A DNA stretch of 64,000 nucleotides, taken from contig CAVVPK010000029.1 of NCBI GenBank assembly GCA_963750065.1, positions 96,804 to 160,803 of the forward strand. Direction: 5' to 3'. The stretch comes from CAVSRC01 sp963750065 (lineage in GTDB: Bacteria > Pseudomonadota > Alphaproteobacteria > Rhizobiales > Kaistiaceae). The position numbers and the translations under genes are program-made. Position 1 is the stretch's first letter; each line of letters opens with the position of its first letter. The notes under the pieces are model-generated. The model had not been told where the DNA came from. It did no database searches and saw only the letters and a program-made list of their open reading frames with translations. Positions 1-8,204 of this stretch are shown piece by piece.

Positions 1-489
1 GATGGCGTCATCAACCAGCTGCTGACGGCCGTCGGGCTCGGCGGTGTCGCGCGCGGCTGGCTGGGCGATTTCGATTTCGCGCTGCCGGCCGTCGGCATCA
101 TCGGCGCCTGGGTGCTGCTCGGCCTGTGTACGATGCTGCTCGTCACCGGGATCACCAAGATCGATCCCAGCCTCTACGAGGCGGCCAAGCTCGACGGGGC
201 GTCGCCGTGGCAGGAATTCGTCTGGATCACGGTCCCCGGCCTGCGCCAGGAAATCGGCGTCTGCGTGACCGTGACCGTGATTGCCGCGCTCGCCAGCTTC
301 GACATCGTCTACATCGCAACCGGCGGCGGACCCGGCCTGCAGACGACGGTTCCCGGACTTGAGATCTACCGCCTGGCTTTCGCGCACCGGCAGGTCGGGC
401 TCGCATCGGCTCTCGCCGTGGTCCTCATGGTGCTGGTGATCGTCTGCATCCTCCCCATCCAGTGGTACATGCGCAGGACGCCGAAATGA
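1..489 (+). CDS. Sugar ABC transporter permease, MalF/UgpA type (5' partial)
   Basis: The reading frame is open from base 1, so the N-terminus lies outside the window. The visible 162 residues are the last membrane segments of a CUT1-type inner-membrane permease. The EAA loop that docks the ATPase is clear (YEAAKLDGAS, then a VPGL element), followed by the usual 'TGGGPG' loop before the final helix. It ends in ATGA, overlapping the start of the next permease by four bases, so the two are translationally coupled and probably form the heterodimeric channel. The binding protein and ATPase are not in the window. The substrate cannot be read from this fragment. Confidence 0.9.
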   Translation, partial: DGVINQLLTAVGLGGVARGWLGDFDFALPAVGIIGAWVLLGLCTMLLVTGITKIDPSLYEAAKLDGASPWQEFVWITVPGLRQEIGVCVTVTVIAALASFDIVYIATGGGPGLQTTVPGLEIYRLAFAHRQVGLASALAVVLMVLVIVCILPIQWYMRRTPK

Positions 490-1310
490 GGCAAGGCGTG
501 TTCACCGGGATCGTGCCGAAGAGCATCCTCGTCGGCCTCATGGTCGTGACACTGCTGCCCTTCATCACCATGTTCTCGGCGTCGCTGGCGCCGTCCGGAA
601 GCTATCCGCCCGGCCTGCAGTGGCCCTCCGATCCGCAATGGCAGAACTACGTTGAGGCGTTCAACGACGCCAGCATGGCGCGGCTGCTGCTCTCCAGCAC
701 GATCATCGCGTTATTCGTCGTTCCGACGTCGGTCTTCATCGGCACACTGGCCGGATTTGGCCTGGCGGCGCTGATGCCGCGCGGCCACCGCTTCATTTAC
801 CTGCTGTTCGTCCTCGGCCTCACCCTGCCGTTCGAAGGCGTCATCACGCCGCTCTACTACGAAGTGCGCGCGCTCGGCCTCCTGAACACCAAGTTTGCCA
901 TCATCCTGCCGCTGATCGGCCTGTTCATGCCGTTTTCCATCTATTGGATGCGCGCCCATTTCGTGAATGTGCCGTCCGAATTGGGCGAAGCGGCCCAGAT
1001 CGACGGCGCCAGCACATGGCAGCACTTCTGGCTGGTCCAGGTCCCCATTGCCAGGCCGGCGATCACGTCACTCGCGATCCTTCAGTTCCTGTGGACCTGG
1101 AATCAGTTCCTGCTCCCGGTTGTCCTAGTCGAGAACCCGCTCGAGCGCACGATGGCCGGCGCCCTCGGCGCCTTCCAGGGCCAGTGGGGCACCAACATCC
1201 CGCTCCTCTGTGCAGGCTCGCTGATCATCATCGCCCCGACCGTCGTGCTGTTCCTGGCCTTTCAGAAACAGTTCGTGGCGGCTCTGCTGCAAGGGTCCGT
1301 AAAGGGCTAG
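486..1310 (+). CDS. Sugar ABC transporter permease, MalG/UgpE type
   Basis: A 274-aa CUT1 permease partner with about six hydrophobic segments and an EAA loop (ELGEAAQIDGAS). I start it at the ATG overlapping the upstream TGA (ATGA); an ATG eight codons earlier lies inside the upstream gene and would give an untypical N-terminus. The TAG stop is part of a CTAG tetranucleotide repeated on both sides of the adjacent insertion sequence, so the element sits immediately behind the stop and the protein is intact. The insertion may separate this operon from former downstream genes. Confidence 0.92.
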   Translation: MRQGVFTGIVPKSILVGLMVVTLLPFITMFSASLAPSGSYPPGLQWPSDPQWQNYVEAFNDASMARLLLSSTIIALFVVPTSVFIGTLAGFGLAALMPRGHRFIYLLFVLGLTLPFEGVITPLYYEVRALGLLNTKFAIILPLIGLFMPFSIYWMRAHFVNVPSELGEAAQIDGASTWQHFWLVQVPIARPAITSLAILQFLWTWNQFLLPVVLVENPLERTMAGALGAFQGQWGTNIPLLCAGSLIIIAPTVVLFLAFQKQFVAALLQGSVKG

Positions 1311-2076
1311 GCTATCAACTCATTAAATCGCATCCAGATTCTGGCTGAAGCGAGTTTGACGCCAGCGAGGAAGTTGTCGGCTCGTTTGTCGTAACGGGTG
1401 GCGACGGCGCGGAAGTGTTTGAGCTTGTTGAAGAAGCGCTCGACGAGGTTGCGGTAGCGGTAGAGGAAGGTGCTGAAGGGCGGGATGTTCTTGCGGTTGG
1501 GCATGGGTTTGATGTTGGCCCAGGCACCGCGCTCGGCCAGGTTCTGGCGCAGGGCGTCGCTATCATAGGCACGGTCGGCCAGCAGGATTTGGCCCTCAGC
1601 CAAGGCTTCGAGCATGTCGGCGGCGCTGCGCCCGTCATGGGCCTGGCCCTCGGTCAGTTTGAGTGCGATGGGCAGGCCTTCGGCGTCGACCAGGGCATGG
1701 ATCTTCGTCGTCAGACCGCCGCGCGAGCGACCCATGCAACCGGATCGGTCGTCTTTTTTTGGGAGTTGGCAGCGTGCTGATGCACGCGGATGCTGGACAA
1801 GTCGATCATCTGGATGTCGCCGTCGTAAGCCTTGGAAACCACTTCCAGAAGACGATCCCACACCCCCGCCTTGCGCCACCGGTTGAAGCGGTTGACGCAG
1901 GTCGTGTGCGGGCCATAGCGCTCGGGAATGTCGGCCCAGGGCGCTCCAGTCCGCAGCCGCCAGAAGATGCCGTTCAGCACACGCCTGTCGTCCACCCGTG
2001 GTACGCCGCGCGGCTTGTTCGGCAGAAGCGGCTGGATAACCGACCACTCGAAGTCTGTCAGATCAAAGCGTGCCAT
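1307..2076 (-). CDS. IS5-family transposase, made by -1 frameshift
   Basis: Two overlapping frames give one DDE transposase. The first (ATG at 2076) has the IS5 N-terminal helix-turn-helix region (LTDFEW, PRGVPRVDDRRVLNGI) and the first Asp (MIDLSSIRVHQHAA). The second, one base back, has the second Asp (LADRAYDSD) and the Y/R/E/K signature (RNLVERFFNKLK). They join at a run of seven A on the minus strand (T run 1754-1760), which suits programmed -1 slippage on A AAA AAG. Both active-site halves look intact, so it may be functional. Its TAG stop (1307-1309) is supplied by the CTAG target duplication. Confidence 0.85.
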
Positions 2077-2148
2077 CCCAATCTCCTGTGCTCAGGAAAT
2101 TAAATCAGCACTCTACCGATTCGAGAATCCCATTTATGGGTCTATGAC
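1311..2148. mobile_element. IS5-family (IS427-like) insertion sequence
   Basis: An element of about 838 bp is bounded by the same tetranucleotide CTAG at 1307-1310 and 2149-2152, read as the target-site duplication. Reading inward, the two ends (GCTATCAACTCATTAA and GTCATAGACCCATAAA) match imperfectly at about 11 of 20 positions, consistent with short degenerate terminal inverted repeats. It carries one transposase in two overlapping frames on the minus strand. Boundaries are inferred from the duplication and could be off by a base or two. Joining the flanks restores 'gggCTAGaccagc', leaving the permease stop unchanged. Confidence 0.75.
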
Positions 2149-2303
2149 CTAGACCAGCGGCGCCGCTCGACGCCGTCCCGATTGCAGGCGCCGACACAGC
2201 GGCTATCTATTATGCTATTGATAATAAAAGAATAATCGGCGCGGTGGCGCTTCGATCGACGGCAGGAGAGCGTATCCGGCGAACCGACGCAGGCAAGAAG
2301 AAA

Positions 2304-2801
2304 TCAGACGACTTCGAAAACGTTGTAGATCGCACCGTTCGACAGCCGATGGCCGTGCGCAACCGCGACGATGCGGTTGAGCCAGCCGTATTTTTCCGAA
2401 GCGGTTTCGAAGATAGGCACGACGCGCATGTAATACGCGTTCGGGCTCACCTGTTCGCCGCGGCCGAGCGCCTCGAGCACGTCCTTCGGCCCGTGGCGGA
2501 GGCCCGTATAGCTCATGCCGATCAGGGCACCGTCGTCGGTCTCGAGCAGCGTGCGCACGTTGATCGTCCACGCCCCGTCGTCGCGCACGGTCTGCCAGTC
2601 GCTGCCGCTGGTCAGGATCTTGCCCTTCAGCCGCTCGCCCTCGAAATAGCCGCCCGGCAATTCGGCGATGCGCCGATCGGCCGTCGGCGTCTTGCCGACC
2701 ACATAGGGCTTCTTGATGTCGAGGAAGAAGGTCATCAGGGGACGCCACCGCAACGCGGTCATCTCGGTCGGCAGCAGTTCGGCGAGCGGTGGACGGTCCA
2801 T
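2304..2801 (-). CDS. DUF3237 domain protein
   Basis: A 165-aa protein resembling the DUF3237 family: one small beta-rich domain with the typical 'EGERLKGKIL', 'RDDGAWTINVRTLLETDDGALI' region and 'YYMRVVPIFET' motifs. No signal peptide or membrane segment is seen, so it is probably cytoplasmic. The biochemical role of the family is not established. I choose the ATG at 2801 because GGAAGGAGCTC lies at good spacing; an in-frame ATG 18 codons upstream lacks this. It is transcribed away from the M24 gene on its other side. Confidence 0.75.
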   Translation of the reverse strand: MDRPPLAELLPTEMTALRWRPLMTFFLDIKKPYVVGKTPTADRRIAELPGGYFEGERLKGKILTSGSDWQTVRDDGAWTINVRTLLETDDGALIGMSYTGLRHGPKDVLEALGRGEQVSPNAYYMRVVPIFETASEKYGWLNRIVAVAHGHRLSNGAIYNVFEVV

Positions 2802-3072
2802 TTCTGAGAGCTCCTTCCGGTAGCAAAGAATCGGCAAATTTCGGCCGTATTGCACGGCTTGGTTGTGCTTTGCGGGGCGCCGACGAGGCTGCCCAGCGCC
2901 GCTAAAAATCTACCACGCCGAAACGCCCTTAGACCAGTTGTAAAATAGCGATTTTCGCTGATTTTTTGAAGGGTTAGCTATTTAAATGCGTGTTCAGCTA
3001 CGCTAAAATCAAGGATGCTTTCGGACCCTGCAGTCCTTGCGGAATTCAGGGCAAATTCGTCGGAGGGAAACC
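2802..3072. promoter_or_regulatory. Divergent intergenic region (DUF3237 / M24 hydrolase)
   Basis: 271 bp between two divergent starts, much more AT-rich than its surroundings from about 2900 on. It contains a small dyad AGCGA-TTT-TCGCT at 2947-2959 followed by a T-rich stretch, and several TAGCTA-like words around 2976-3005. These could be operator or promoter elements for either gene. No clear sigma-70 pair could be fixed, so it is only marked as the likely control region. Confidence 0.4.
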
Positions 3073-4326
3073 GTGAAATACAATCGACCGCAGGCAACTG
3101 CCTCTTGGGGGACCCAGGCCAAAGATTGGGAAGGCGGCATCGACTACAACCGGCTGTTCAAGGAGCGGCTGAAGCGTGCCCAGGAAGCGGTCCGCCATGC
3201 CGGTCTCGGCGCGGTGCTGTGCTTCAATTTCGACAATATCCGCTACATAACCGGCACCCATATCGGCGAATGGGCGCGCGACAAGCAGATGCGTTACGCG
3301 CTCTGTCCGGTCGAGGGCCCGCCCTTTCTGTGGGACCCGGCGCCGCCGGCCAAGCGCATTTCCTCGCCGTGGCTGAAGGACAACATCGCGGCGCCGATCT
3401 CGACCATGCAGGGGGCGTTGCCGCCCTTCCTTGGTGTGCAGACCGACTTCGCCAAGCAGATCAAGAAGGCTCTCGTCCACTACGGCATCGAGAACGAGCC
3501 GATCGGCATCGACCTCATGGAATTGCCGATGCTGCGGGCGCTGGAGGCGGAAGGCATCGAGGTCGTCGACGGACAGCAGGCGATGCTCGACGCGCGCGAG
3601 ATCAAGACCGCCGACGAGATCGAACTGCTCAAGCTCGCCGCTGCCATGGTCGACGCCACCTATGTCGATATCGCCCGCGCCATCCGGCCCGGCACACGCG
3701 AAAACGAGCTGGTTGCCATTGCCAACGACCGCTTGTTCCGCCTGGGTTCGGAACGCGTGGAGTGCGTCAATTCGGTTTCCGGTCCGCGTGGCCGGCCGCA
3801 CTCGCATACCTTCTCCGATCGCATCATCCAGCCTGGCGACATGATCTTTCTCGACATCATGCATTCCTACAACGGCTACCGGACCTGCTACTACCGCACC
3901 TTCGTCTGCGGCGAGCCGACCAACGCTCAGATCGACGCCTACGAGACTGCATCGAAGTGGATCAGTGCCTCGATCGACATGGTCCGTCCGGGTGTGACGC
4001 CGGACGAGATCGCCAGCGTGTGGCCGGATGCCAAGGACTTCGGCTACCGCGATGAGGCGGAAGCCTTCCTTCTGCAATACGGCCACGGCGTCGGCCTGTC
4101 CTTGTGGGAGCGTCCGATCTTCTCCAAGCGCTTCACCGGCCAGAACACGCCGCTGCGCGAAGGCATGGTCTTTGCGCTGGAGACGTGGAAGGGCGCCGAC
4201 GACGGCTCGGGCGCGGCGCGCATCGAGGAGGAGGTCGTGGTCACCAAGGACGGTTGCGAGATCATCACCAACTTCCCGTCCAACCGCCTCATCTCCTGCG
4301 GATTGCCGGGTTGCGAAGTGTTCTAG
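3073..4326 (+). CDS. M24-family (prolidase/creatinase-like) hydrolase with an altered metal site
   Basis: 417 aa with an N-terminal creatinase-like domain (about 1-150) and a C-terminal pita-bread domain (about 175-410). Four of the five usual metal-ligand positions are present: Asp261 (FLDIM), His338 (GHGVG), Glu370 (ALETW) and a Glu at 386-387 (IEEEV). The second aspartate, normally 11 residues after the first, is Cys272 (RTCYYRTF). That change argues against a standard dinuclear aminopeptidase and leaves a creatinase-like or DddP-like lyase/hydrolase possible. The GTG at 3073 follows GGAGGGAAACC; an upstream ATG has no such site. It heads a cluster with a CobW chaperone. Confidence 0.8.
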   Translation: MKYNRPQATASWGTQAKDWEGGIDYNRLFKERLKRAQEAVRHAGLGAVLCFNFDNIRYITGTHIGEWARDKQMRYALCPVEGPPFLWDPAPPAKRISSPWLKDNIAAPISTMQGALPPFLGVQTDFAKQIKKALVHYGIENEPIGIDLMELPMLRALEAEGIEVVDGQQAMLDAREIKTADEIELLKLAAAMVDATYVDIARAIRPGTRENELVAIANDRLFRLGSERVECVNSVSGPRGRPHSHTFSDRIIQPGDMIFLDIMHSYNGYRTCYYRTFVCGEPTNAQIDAYETASKWISASIDMVRPGVTPDEIASVWPDAKDFGYRDEAEAFLLQYGHGVGLSLWERPIFSKRFTGQNTPLREGMVFALETWKGADDGSGAARIEEEVVVTKDGCEIITNFPSNRLISCGLPGCEVF

Positions 4327-4386
4327 GGAATCCCGATATAGGTCGCGAGGTCGGACTGCGCCGGCCTCCATCTGGGAAACACGCGA

Positions 4387-5487
4387 TTGTCATTGACCCC
4401 GGTCACCATTCTCACCGGTTTTCTCGGCAGCGGGAAGACGACACTGCTTAATCGCGCCCTCAGCCATCCGGCGCTGGCGCGCACCGCGGTCGTCATCAAC
4501 GAGTTCGGCGAGATCAGCCTCGATCACGCGCTGGCGACCACCAGCGACGATACGATCATGGTTCTCGAGAACGGCTGTCTCTGCTGCACGGTCTTCGGCG
4601 ATCTGGTCGGCACGCTGAACACGCTCTATCACCGGCGCGAGGCCGGCGAGGTCCCGCCCTTCGACCATGTCGTCATCGAAACCTCCGGCCTCGCCGATCC
4701 AGCGCCGGTGGCGCAGGCTTTCCTGTCGGAACCGACGCTTGCCGGCCTTTACCGCGTCGGCACCGTGATCACCATCGTCGATGCGGTGAACGGGCCGGGG
4801 ACGCTCGAACGCCATGAGGAATCCGTTCGCCAGGTGGCGCTTGCCGATCACATCCTGATCGCCAAACTCGATCTGGTTGCCGATGCCGAACGGGCCGATG
4901 CGGAGGCGGCATTGACCGCCCGTCTCAGCGACCTCAACCCGGCCGCCGTCATCAGGCGAGTCGACGATCCGTCTTTCGACGCGGTCGCCCTGTTGAGCGA
5001 ACCGGGACTCGATCCGGCCGAAGGCGATGTTGCGGCAACGAAGTGGCTGAACCTCGAAGCCTACGAGCATCACGATCATGACCATCATGATCATGACCAC
5101 GATCATGACGGCGATCACGCCCATCACCATCATCATCACTCGAGCGACATCGCGTCCTTCGCCTTCATCCGCGAGGAACCGACATCGCGCTACGCGCTGC
5201 AACTTCTCCTCAATGCGCTGGAACAGAATCTCGGGCCGAACCTCTTGCGGGTGAAGGGCCTGGTCAATGTCGACGACGAGCCGGACAAGCCGGCGGTGAT
5301 CCAGGGCGCGCAGCACCTGCTGCACAACATCTCGTGGCTCGATCGCTGGCCGGACGCCGACCGGCGGACCCGTATCGTGTTCATCACCCAGAACATCGAC
5401 CGTGCCTCCGTCGAAGAGATGATCGGCCTGCTCGACCGGGTCGCGACACGGACGGCGAAAGCGCGACAGCGCGCCGAGTCGCGCTGA
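4387..5487 (+). CDS. CobW/COG0523-family GTPase metallochaperone
   Basis: 366-aa G3E GTPase. Visible are the P-loop (GFLGSGKTT, residues 11-19), the COG0523 metal motif GCLCC with Cys64, Cys66 and Cys67, the ETSGLADP switch II, and a degenerate NKxD (AKLD). A His/Asp-rich stretch (about 228-251, with a run of six His) sits between the GTPase and the C-terminal CobW domain, as in zinc-handling members. Such proteins use GTP to load metal into client enzymes; the M24 hydrolase just upstream is the obvious candidate client, but that is inference. The start is TTG at 4387; a second TTG two codons on is possible. The ion (Zn, Co or Fe) cannot be read from the sequence. Confidence 0.9.
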   Translation: MSLTPVTILTGFLGSGKTTLLNRALSHPALARTAVVINEFGEISLDHALATTSDDTIMVLENGCLCCTVFGDLVGTLNTLYHRREAGEVPPFDHVVIETSGLADPAPVAQAFLSEPTLAGLYRVGTVITIVDAVNGPGTLERHEESVRQVALADHILIAKLDLVADAERADAEAALTARLSDLNPAAVIRRVDDPSFDAVALLSEPGLDPAEGDVAATKWLNLEAYEHHDHDHHDHDHDHDGDHAHHHHHHSSDIASFAFIREEPTSRYALQLLLNALEQNLGPNLLRVKGLVNVDDEPDKPAVIQGAQHLLHNISWLDRWPDADRRTRIVFITQNIDRASVEEMIGLLDRVATRTAKARQRAESR

Positions 5488-5529
5488 ACACCGCCCGACC
5501 GGCGGACGCAGACAGGGGAGGGCACGCCC

Positions 5530-5892
5530 ATGGGATCGCATTTCAATCTGCTGGACGAGTTCAACATTCTCAGGCTGATGACGGGACTGTTCTTCATCCC
5601 GCACATCATCGGCAAATTCACCGAGCCCAAGGCGCTTGAACTTTTCGGTGCCTTCGGCTTCAAGCCGCCGCGCTTCTGGCTCTATCTTGCCTGCGCCATC
5701 GAGATCGTTCTTGTCGTCGGTCTCGTCTTCGGCATCTACACGCGCTTCGTCGCCGCGATCGCGGCCATCCATCTCCTGGTCGCCGCCGGGGCGACCTATC
5801 GCCATAACGGCAAGTGGCTGTGGCACATCGGCGGCGTCGAGTACTGCGTATTCTGGGCGCTCGCCTCGGTCGTCGTCGCCATGCACGGGTGA
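5530..5892 (+). CDS. DoxX-family integral membrane protein
   Basis: 120 aa with four hydrophobic helices (about 12-32, 45-70, 72-90 and 100-118), the length and layout of DoxX/DoxD-like proteins. The first helix carries the typical 'LRLMTGLFFIPHIIGKF' element. Members are linked to quinone-dependent redox chemistry in the inner membrane, but many have no defined role. GGGGAGGG precedes the ATG. It lies 42 bp after the CobW gene and about 65 bp before the dehydrogenase, all in one direction, so an operon with both is likely. Confidence 0.8.
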   Translation: MGSHFNLLDEFNILRLMTGLFFIPHIIGKFTEPKALELFGAFGFKPPRFWLYLACAIEIVLVVGLVFGIYTRFVAAIAAIHLLVAAGATYRHNGKWLWHIGGVEYCVFWALASVVVAMHG

Positions 5893-5957
5893 ACGGCGGC
5901 CGCTTTTTCGTTCTCGCCGGTTGCCGCCGGCACCAAACAACTCACCTGGAGGCAGTC

Positions 5958-6842
5958 ATGAAGGTCGGTTTCATCGGACTCGGGCGCATGGGTGCGGCAA
6001 TGGCCGATCGCATCCTCGGCGGCGGTCACGAGATCGCGGTCTATAATCGCACACCATCGAAATGCGCCGACCTTGTCGGCCGCGGTGCCAAGCACGCCGA
6101 AACCATTGCTGCAGCCGCATCTTTCGGCGAGGTGGTCGTCACCATGCTGGAAAACGACAAGGCGCTGGCGAGCATCGTGCATCACAGCGGCGGCCTGCTC
6201 GAGTCGATACCGAAAGGCGGTATCCATCTGGCAATGGGCACGCACAGCGTCGCCCTGATTGCCGAACTGACCGAAGCGCATGCCAAGGCGGGGCAGGTTC
6301 TGGTCAGCGCGCCGGTGATGGGGCGGCCGCCGGTGGCAGCATCCGGCCAGCTCGGCATCCTCGCCGGAGGCCCGGCCGACGCGGTCGCCAAATGCCAGCC
6401 GCTGTTCGAGTTCATAGGACGCCGCGTCTTCAATTGCGGTCCAGCTCCGGCTGGCGCGGCGACCGCCAAGATCGCCAACAACTTCGTTCTCGCCTGCGCC
6501 GTCGAGGCGATGAGCGAGGGATTCGTTCTGGCCGAGAAGAACGGCGTTCCGGTGTCGACCTTCTACGACGTCCTGACCGACGGGCTGTTCGCATCGCCAG
6601 CCTACAAGATCTACGGCAAGCTGATCGCCGAGAAGGGTTATCTCGGCGAAGCGGGATTCGCCGCGACGACTGCATTGAAGGATGTGAACCTGGCGCTCGC
6701 CGCCGGTGAAGGCGCCGGCGTGCCGTTGCCTAGCGCCAATGTCTGCCGCGACCGGCTGATCGGAACGATTGCGCGCGGCAATGGCGAACGCGACTGGTCG
6801 GTTCTGGCCGATGAGCAGGCACGGGCGAGCGGCAAGGACTGA
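5958..6842 (+). CDS. NAD(P)-dependent beta-hydroxyacid dehydrogenase (3-hydroxyisobutyrate dehydrogenase-like)
   Basis: 294 aa. The Rossmann motif GFIGLGRMG is at the very N-terminus, and the family's catalytic lysine is visible at residue 171 (ATAKIANNF), with the following helix (EAMSEGFVLAEKNGV) typical of 6-phosphogluconate-dehydrogenase-like enzymes such as HIBADH, tartronate-semialdehyde reductase and GarR. It should oxidise or reduce a short beta-hydroxyacid or semialdehyde in the cytoplasm. The ATG at 5958 follows CTGGAGGCAGTC; the frame is open further upstream but the Rossmann motif fixes the start. It is convergent with the E2 gene, leaving 27 bp between them. Confidence 0.88.
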   Translation: MKVGFIGLGRMGAAMADRILGGGHEIAVYNRTPSKCADLVGRGAKHAETIAAAASFGEVVVTMLENDKALASIVHHSGGLLESIPKGGIHLAMGTHSVALIAELTEAHAKAGQVLVSAPVMGRPPVAASGQLGILAGGPADAVAKCQPLFEFIGRRVFNCGPAPAGAATAKIANNFVLACAVEAMSEGFVLAEKNGVPVSTFYDVLTDGLFASPAYKIYGKLIAEKGYLGEAGFAATTALKDVNLALAAGEGAGVPLPSANVCRDRLIGTIARGNGERDWSVLADEQARASGKD

Positions 6843-6869
6843 TGGGACGCCGTCGGGACTCGATTCAGC

Positions 6870-8198
6870 CTACAGGAGAATGCTGAGCGGCGATGCGACG
6901 ACGGACTTGAACGCCGCCAGCAGTTCCGCCCCGAGTGCGCCATCGACCACGCGGTGATCGCAGGAAAGCGTTACCGTCATCGTGCCGGCGAAGGCGACAC
7001 TGCCATCCTCCGTCTCGACGGCCTGGCGGCGCGTCGCACCGACGGCAAGGATGGTGCCGTGCGGTGGATTGATGATGGCGGAGAATTCGCGCACGCCATA
7101 CATGCCGAGATTCGAGATGGCGCTCGACCCGCCCTTGTATTCGTCCGGCAGCAGCTTGCGCGCGCGGGCGCGTGCCGCAAGATCGCGCATTTCCGTGGCG
7201 ATGGCCTTCACCGATTTGGATTCGGCATTGCGCAAGACTGGCGTGATCAGGCCGCCATCGAGCGCTACAGCAACAGCCACATCTGAGACCGAGAAGCGCA
7301 GGATGCGGTCCGCCGCCCACACCGCATTGGCGGTGGGCACGGCCTGAAGTGCCACCGCCCATGCCTTGATGAGGAAATCGTTGAGCGAAATCCTGTATGT
7401 GGGCTCGCCGTTCTCGCCGCGCGGCGCGGCGGCGTTGATGTCCTCATGCAGCTTGATCAACGCGTCCACCGCGATATCGTCGCCGATGTAGAAATGCGGC
7501 ACCGTCTGCTTGGCCATTTGCAGGCGGCTGGCGATTGTCATGCGCATCGCGTCGACGGCGATCTCGTCGAAGGGCGTGTTCCTGTAGAGCGCCATGATCT
7601 CCGCTGCGCTCGGTCCGGCCGCCACGCTGCCGGACGACGGACGCGCGCTCGACTGAGCCCGGATATCGGCAGCGACGATGCGCCCGCGCGGGCCGGAACC
7701 CTTGATCTCGGCCAAGTCGATGCCGGCCTCGGCGGCAAGCCGTCGGGCGAGCGGTGTCACGACAGTGCCGCCGGGCGCCGTGGCGGAGCCGAAATTCTTC
7801 GCCGGCGTGCGCACCTCGTAATAGGGATCGAGCACGATCGGCCCGCTGGCGGCGGCTGCCGGAACCGTAACCGACGCTGTCTTGAGAGGAGCAAGCGAGG
7901 GGGCCGCCGGGGCGTCAGCCGGTTTCGGCGATGGTGCGGCGGGTGTCGGCGACGCCGCGGCACGGCTGCTGCCGATGATCGCGACCACCGCACCGACCTT
8001 GACGACCTCGCCGACCTGGACGCGGATCTCGAAGAGCGTGCCGCCGTCGGTCGCCTGGATTTCCATGGTGACCTTGTCGGTCTCGATCTCGAAAAGGTTC
8101 TCTCCGGCCTTCACCGTATCGCCGACCGACTTGAACCACGTCGCCACCTTGCCTTCCGACACGGTCTCGCCGAGCTGCGGCATCAGGACGTCCATCAT
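6870..8198 (-). CDS. 2-oxoacid dehydrogenase E2 (dihydrolipoamide acyltransferase)
   Basis: 442 aa with an N-terminal lipoyl domain (lipoyl lysine at 42, ETDKV), an Ala/Pro-rich linker, a peripheral subunit-binding domain (about 145-180, 'TPLARRLAAEAGIDLAEIKGSGPRG' region) and a C-terminal acyltransferase domain ending in DHRVVDG with catalytic His415 and Asp419. It transfers the acyl group made by E1 to CoA. The start follows AGGAGCGC, six bases after the E1beta stop. With E1alpha and E1beta it forms an acetoin- or branched/pyruvate-type complex. No E3 (lipoamide dehydrogenase) is encoded beside it, so E3 must come from elsewhere. Which 2-oxoacid is used is unknown. Confidence 0.93.
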   Translation of the reverse strand: MMDVLMPQLGETVSEGKVATWFKSVGDTVKAGENLFEIETDKVTMEIQATDGGTLFEIRVQVGEVVKVGAVVAIIGSSRAAASPTPAAPSPKPADAPAAPSLAPLKTASVTVPAAAASGPIVLDPYYEVRTPAKNFGSATAPGGTVVTPLARRLAAEAGIDLAEIKGSGPRGRIVAADIRAQSSARPSSGSVAAGPSAAEIMALYRNTPFDEIAVDAMRMTIASRLQMAKQTVPHFYIGDDIAVDALIKLHEDINAAAPRGENGEPTYRISLNDFLIKAWAVALQAVPTANAVWAADRILRFSVSDVAVAVALDGGLITPVLRNAESKSVKAIATEMRDLAARARARKLLPDEYKGGSSAISNLGMYGVREFSAIINPPHGTILAVGATRRQAVETEDGSVAFAGTMTVTLSCDHRVVDGALGAELLAAFKSVVASPLSILL

Positions 8199-8204
8199 GC
8201 GCTC

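Noticed and set aside
2208..2226. TATTAT-n7-ATAATA dyad between the IS and the DUF3237 gene
   Set aside because: Purely AT, short, and in an AT-rich patch; could fold weakly but gives no convincing terminator or operator.
5068..5142. Repetitive cat/gat-rich stretch that looks like a short tandem repeat
   Set aside because: It encodes the His/Asp-rich metal-binding segment of the CobW protein in frame; not a separate repeat element or CRISPR.
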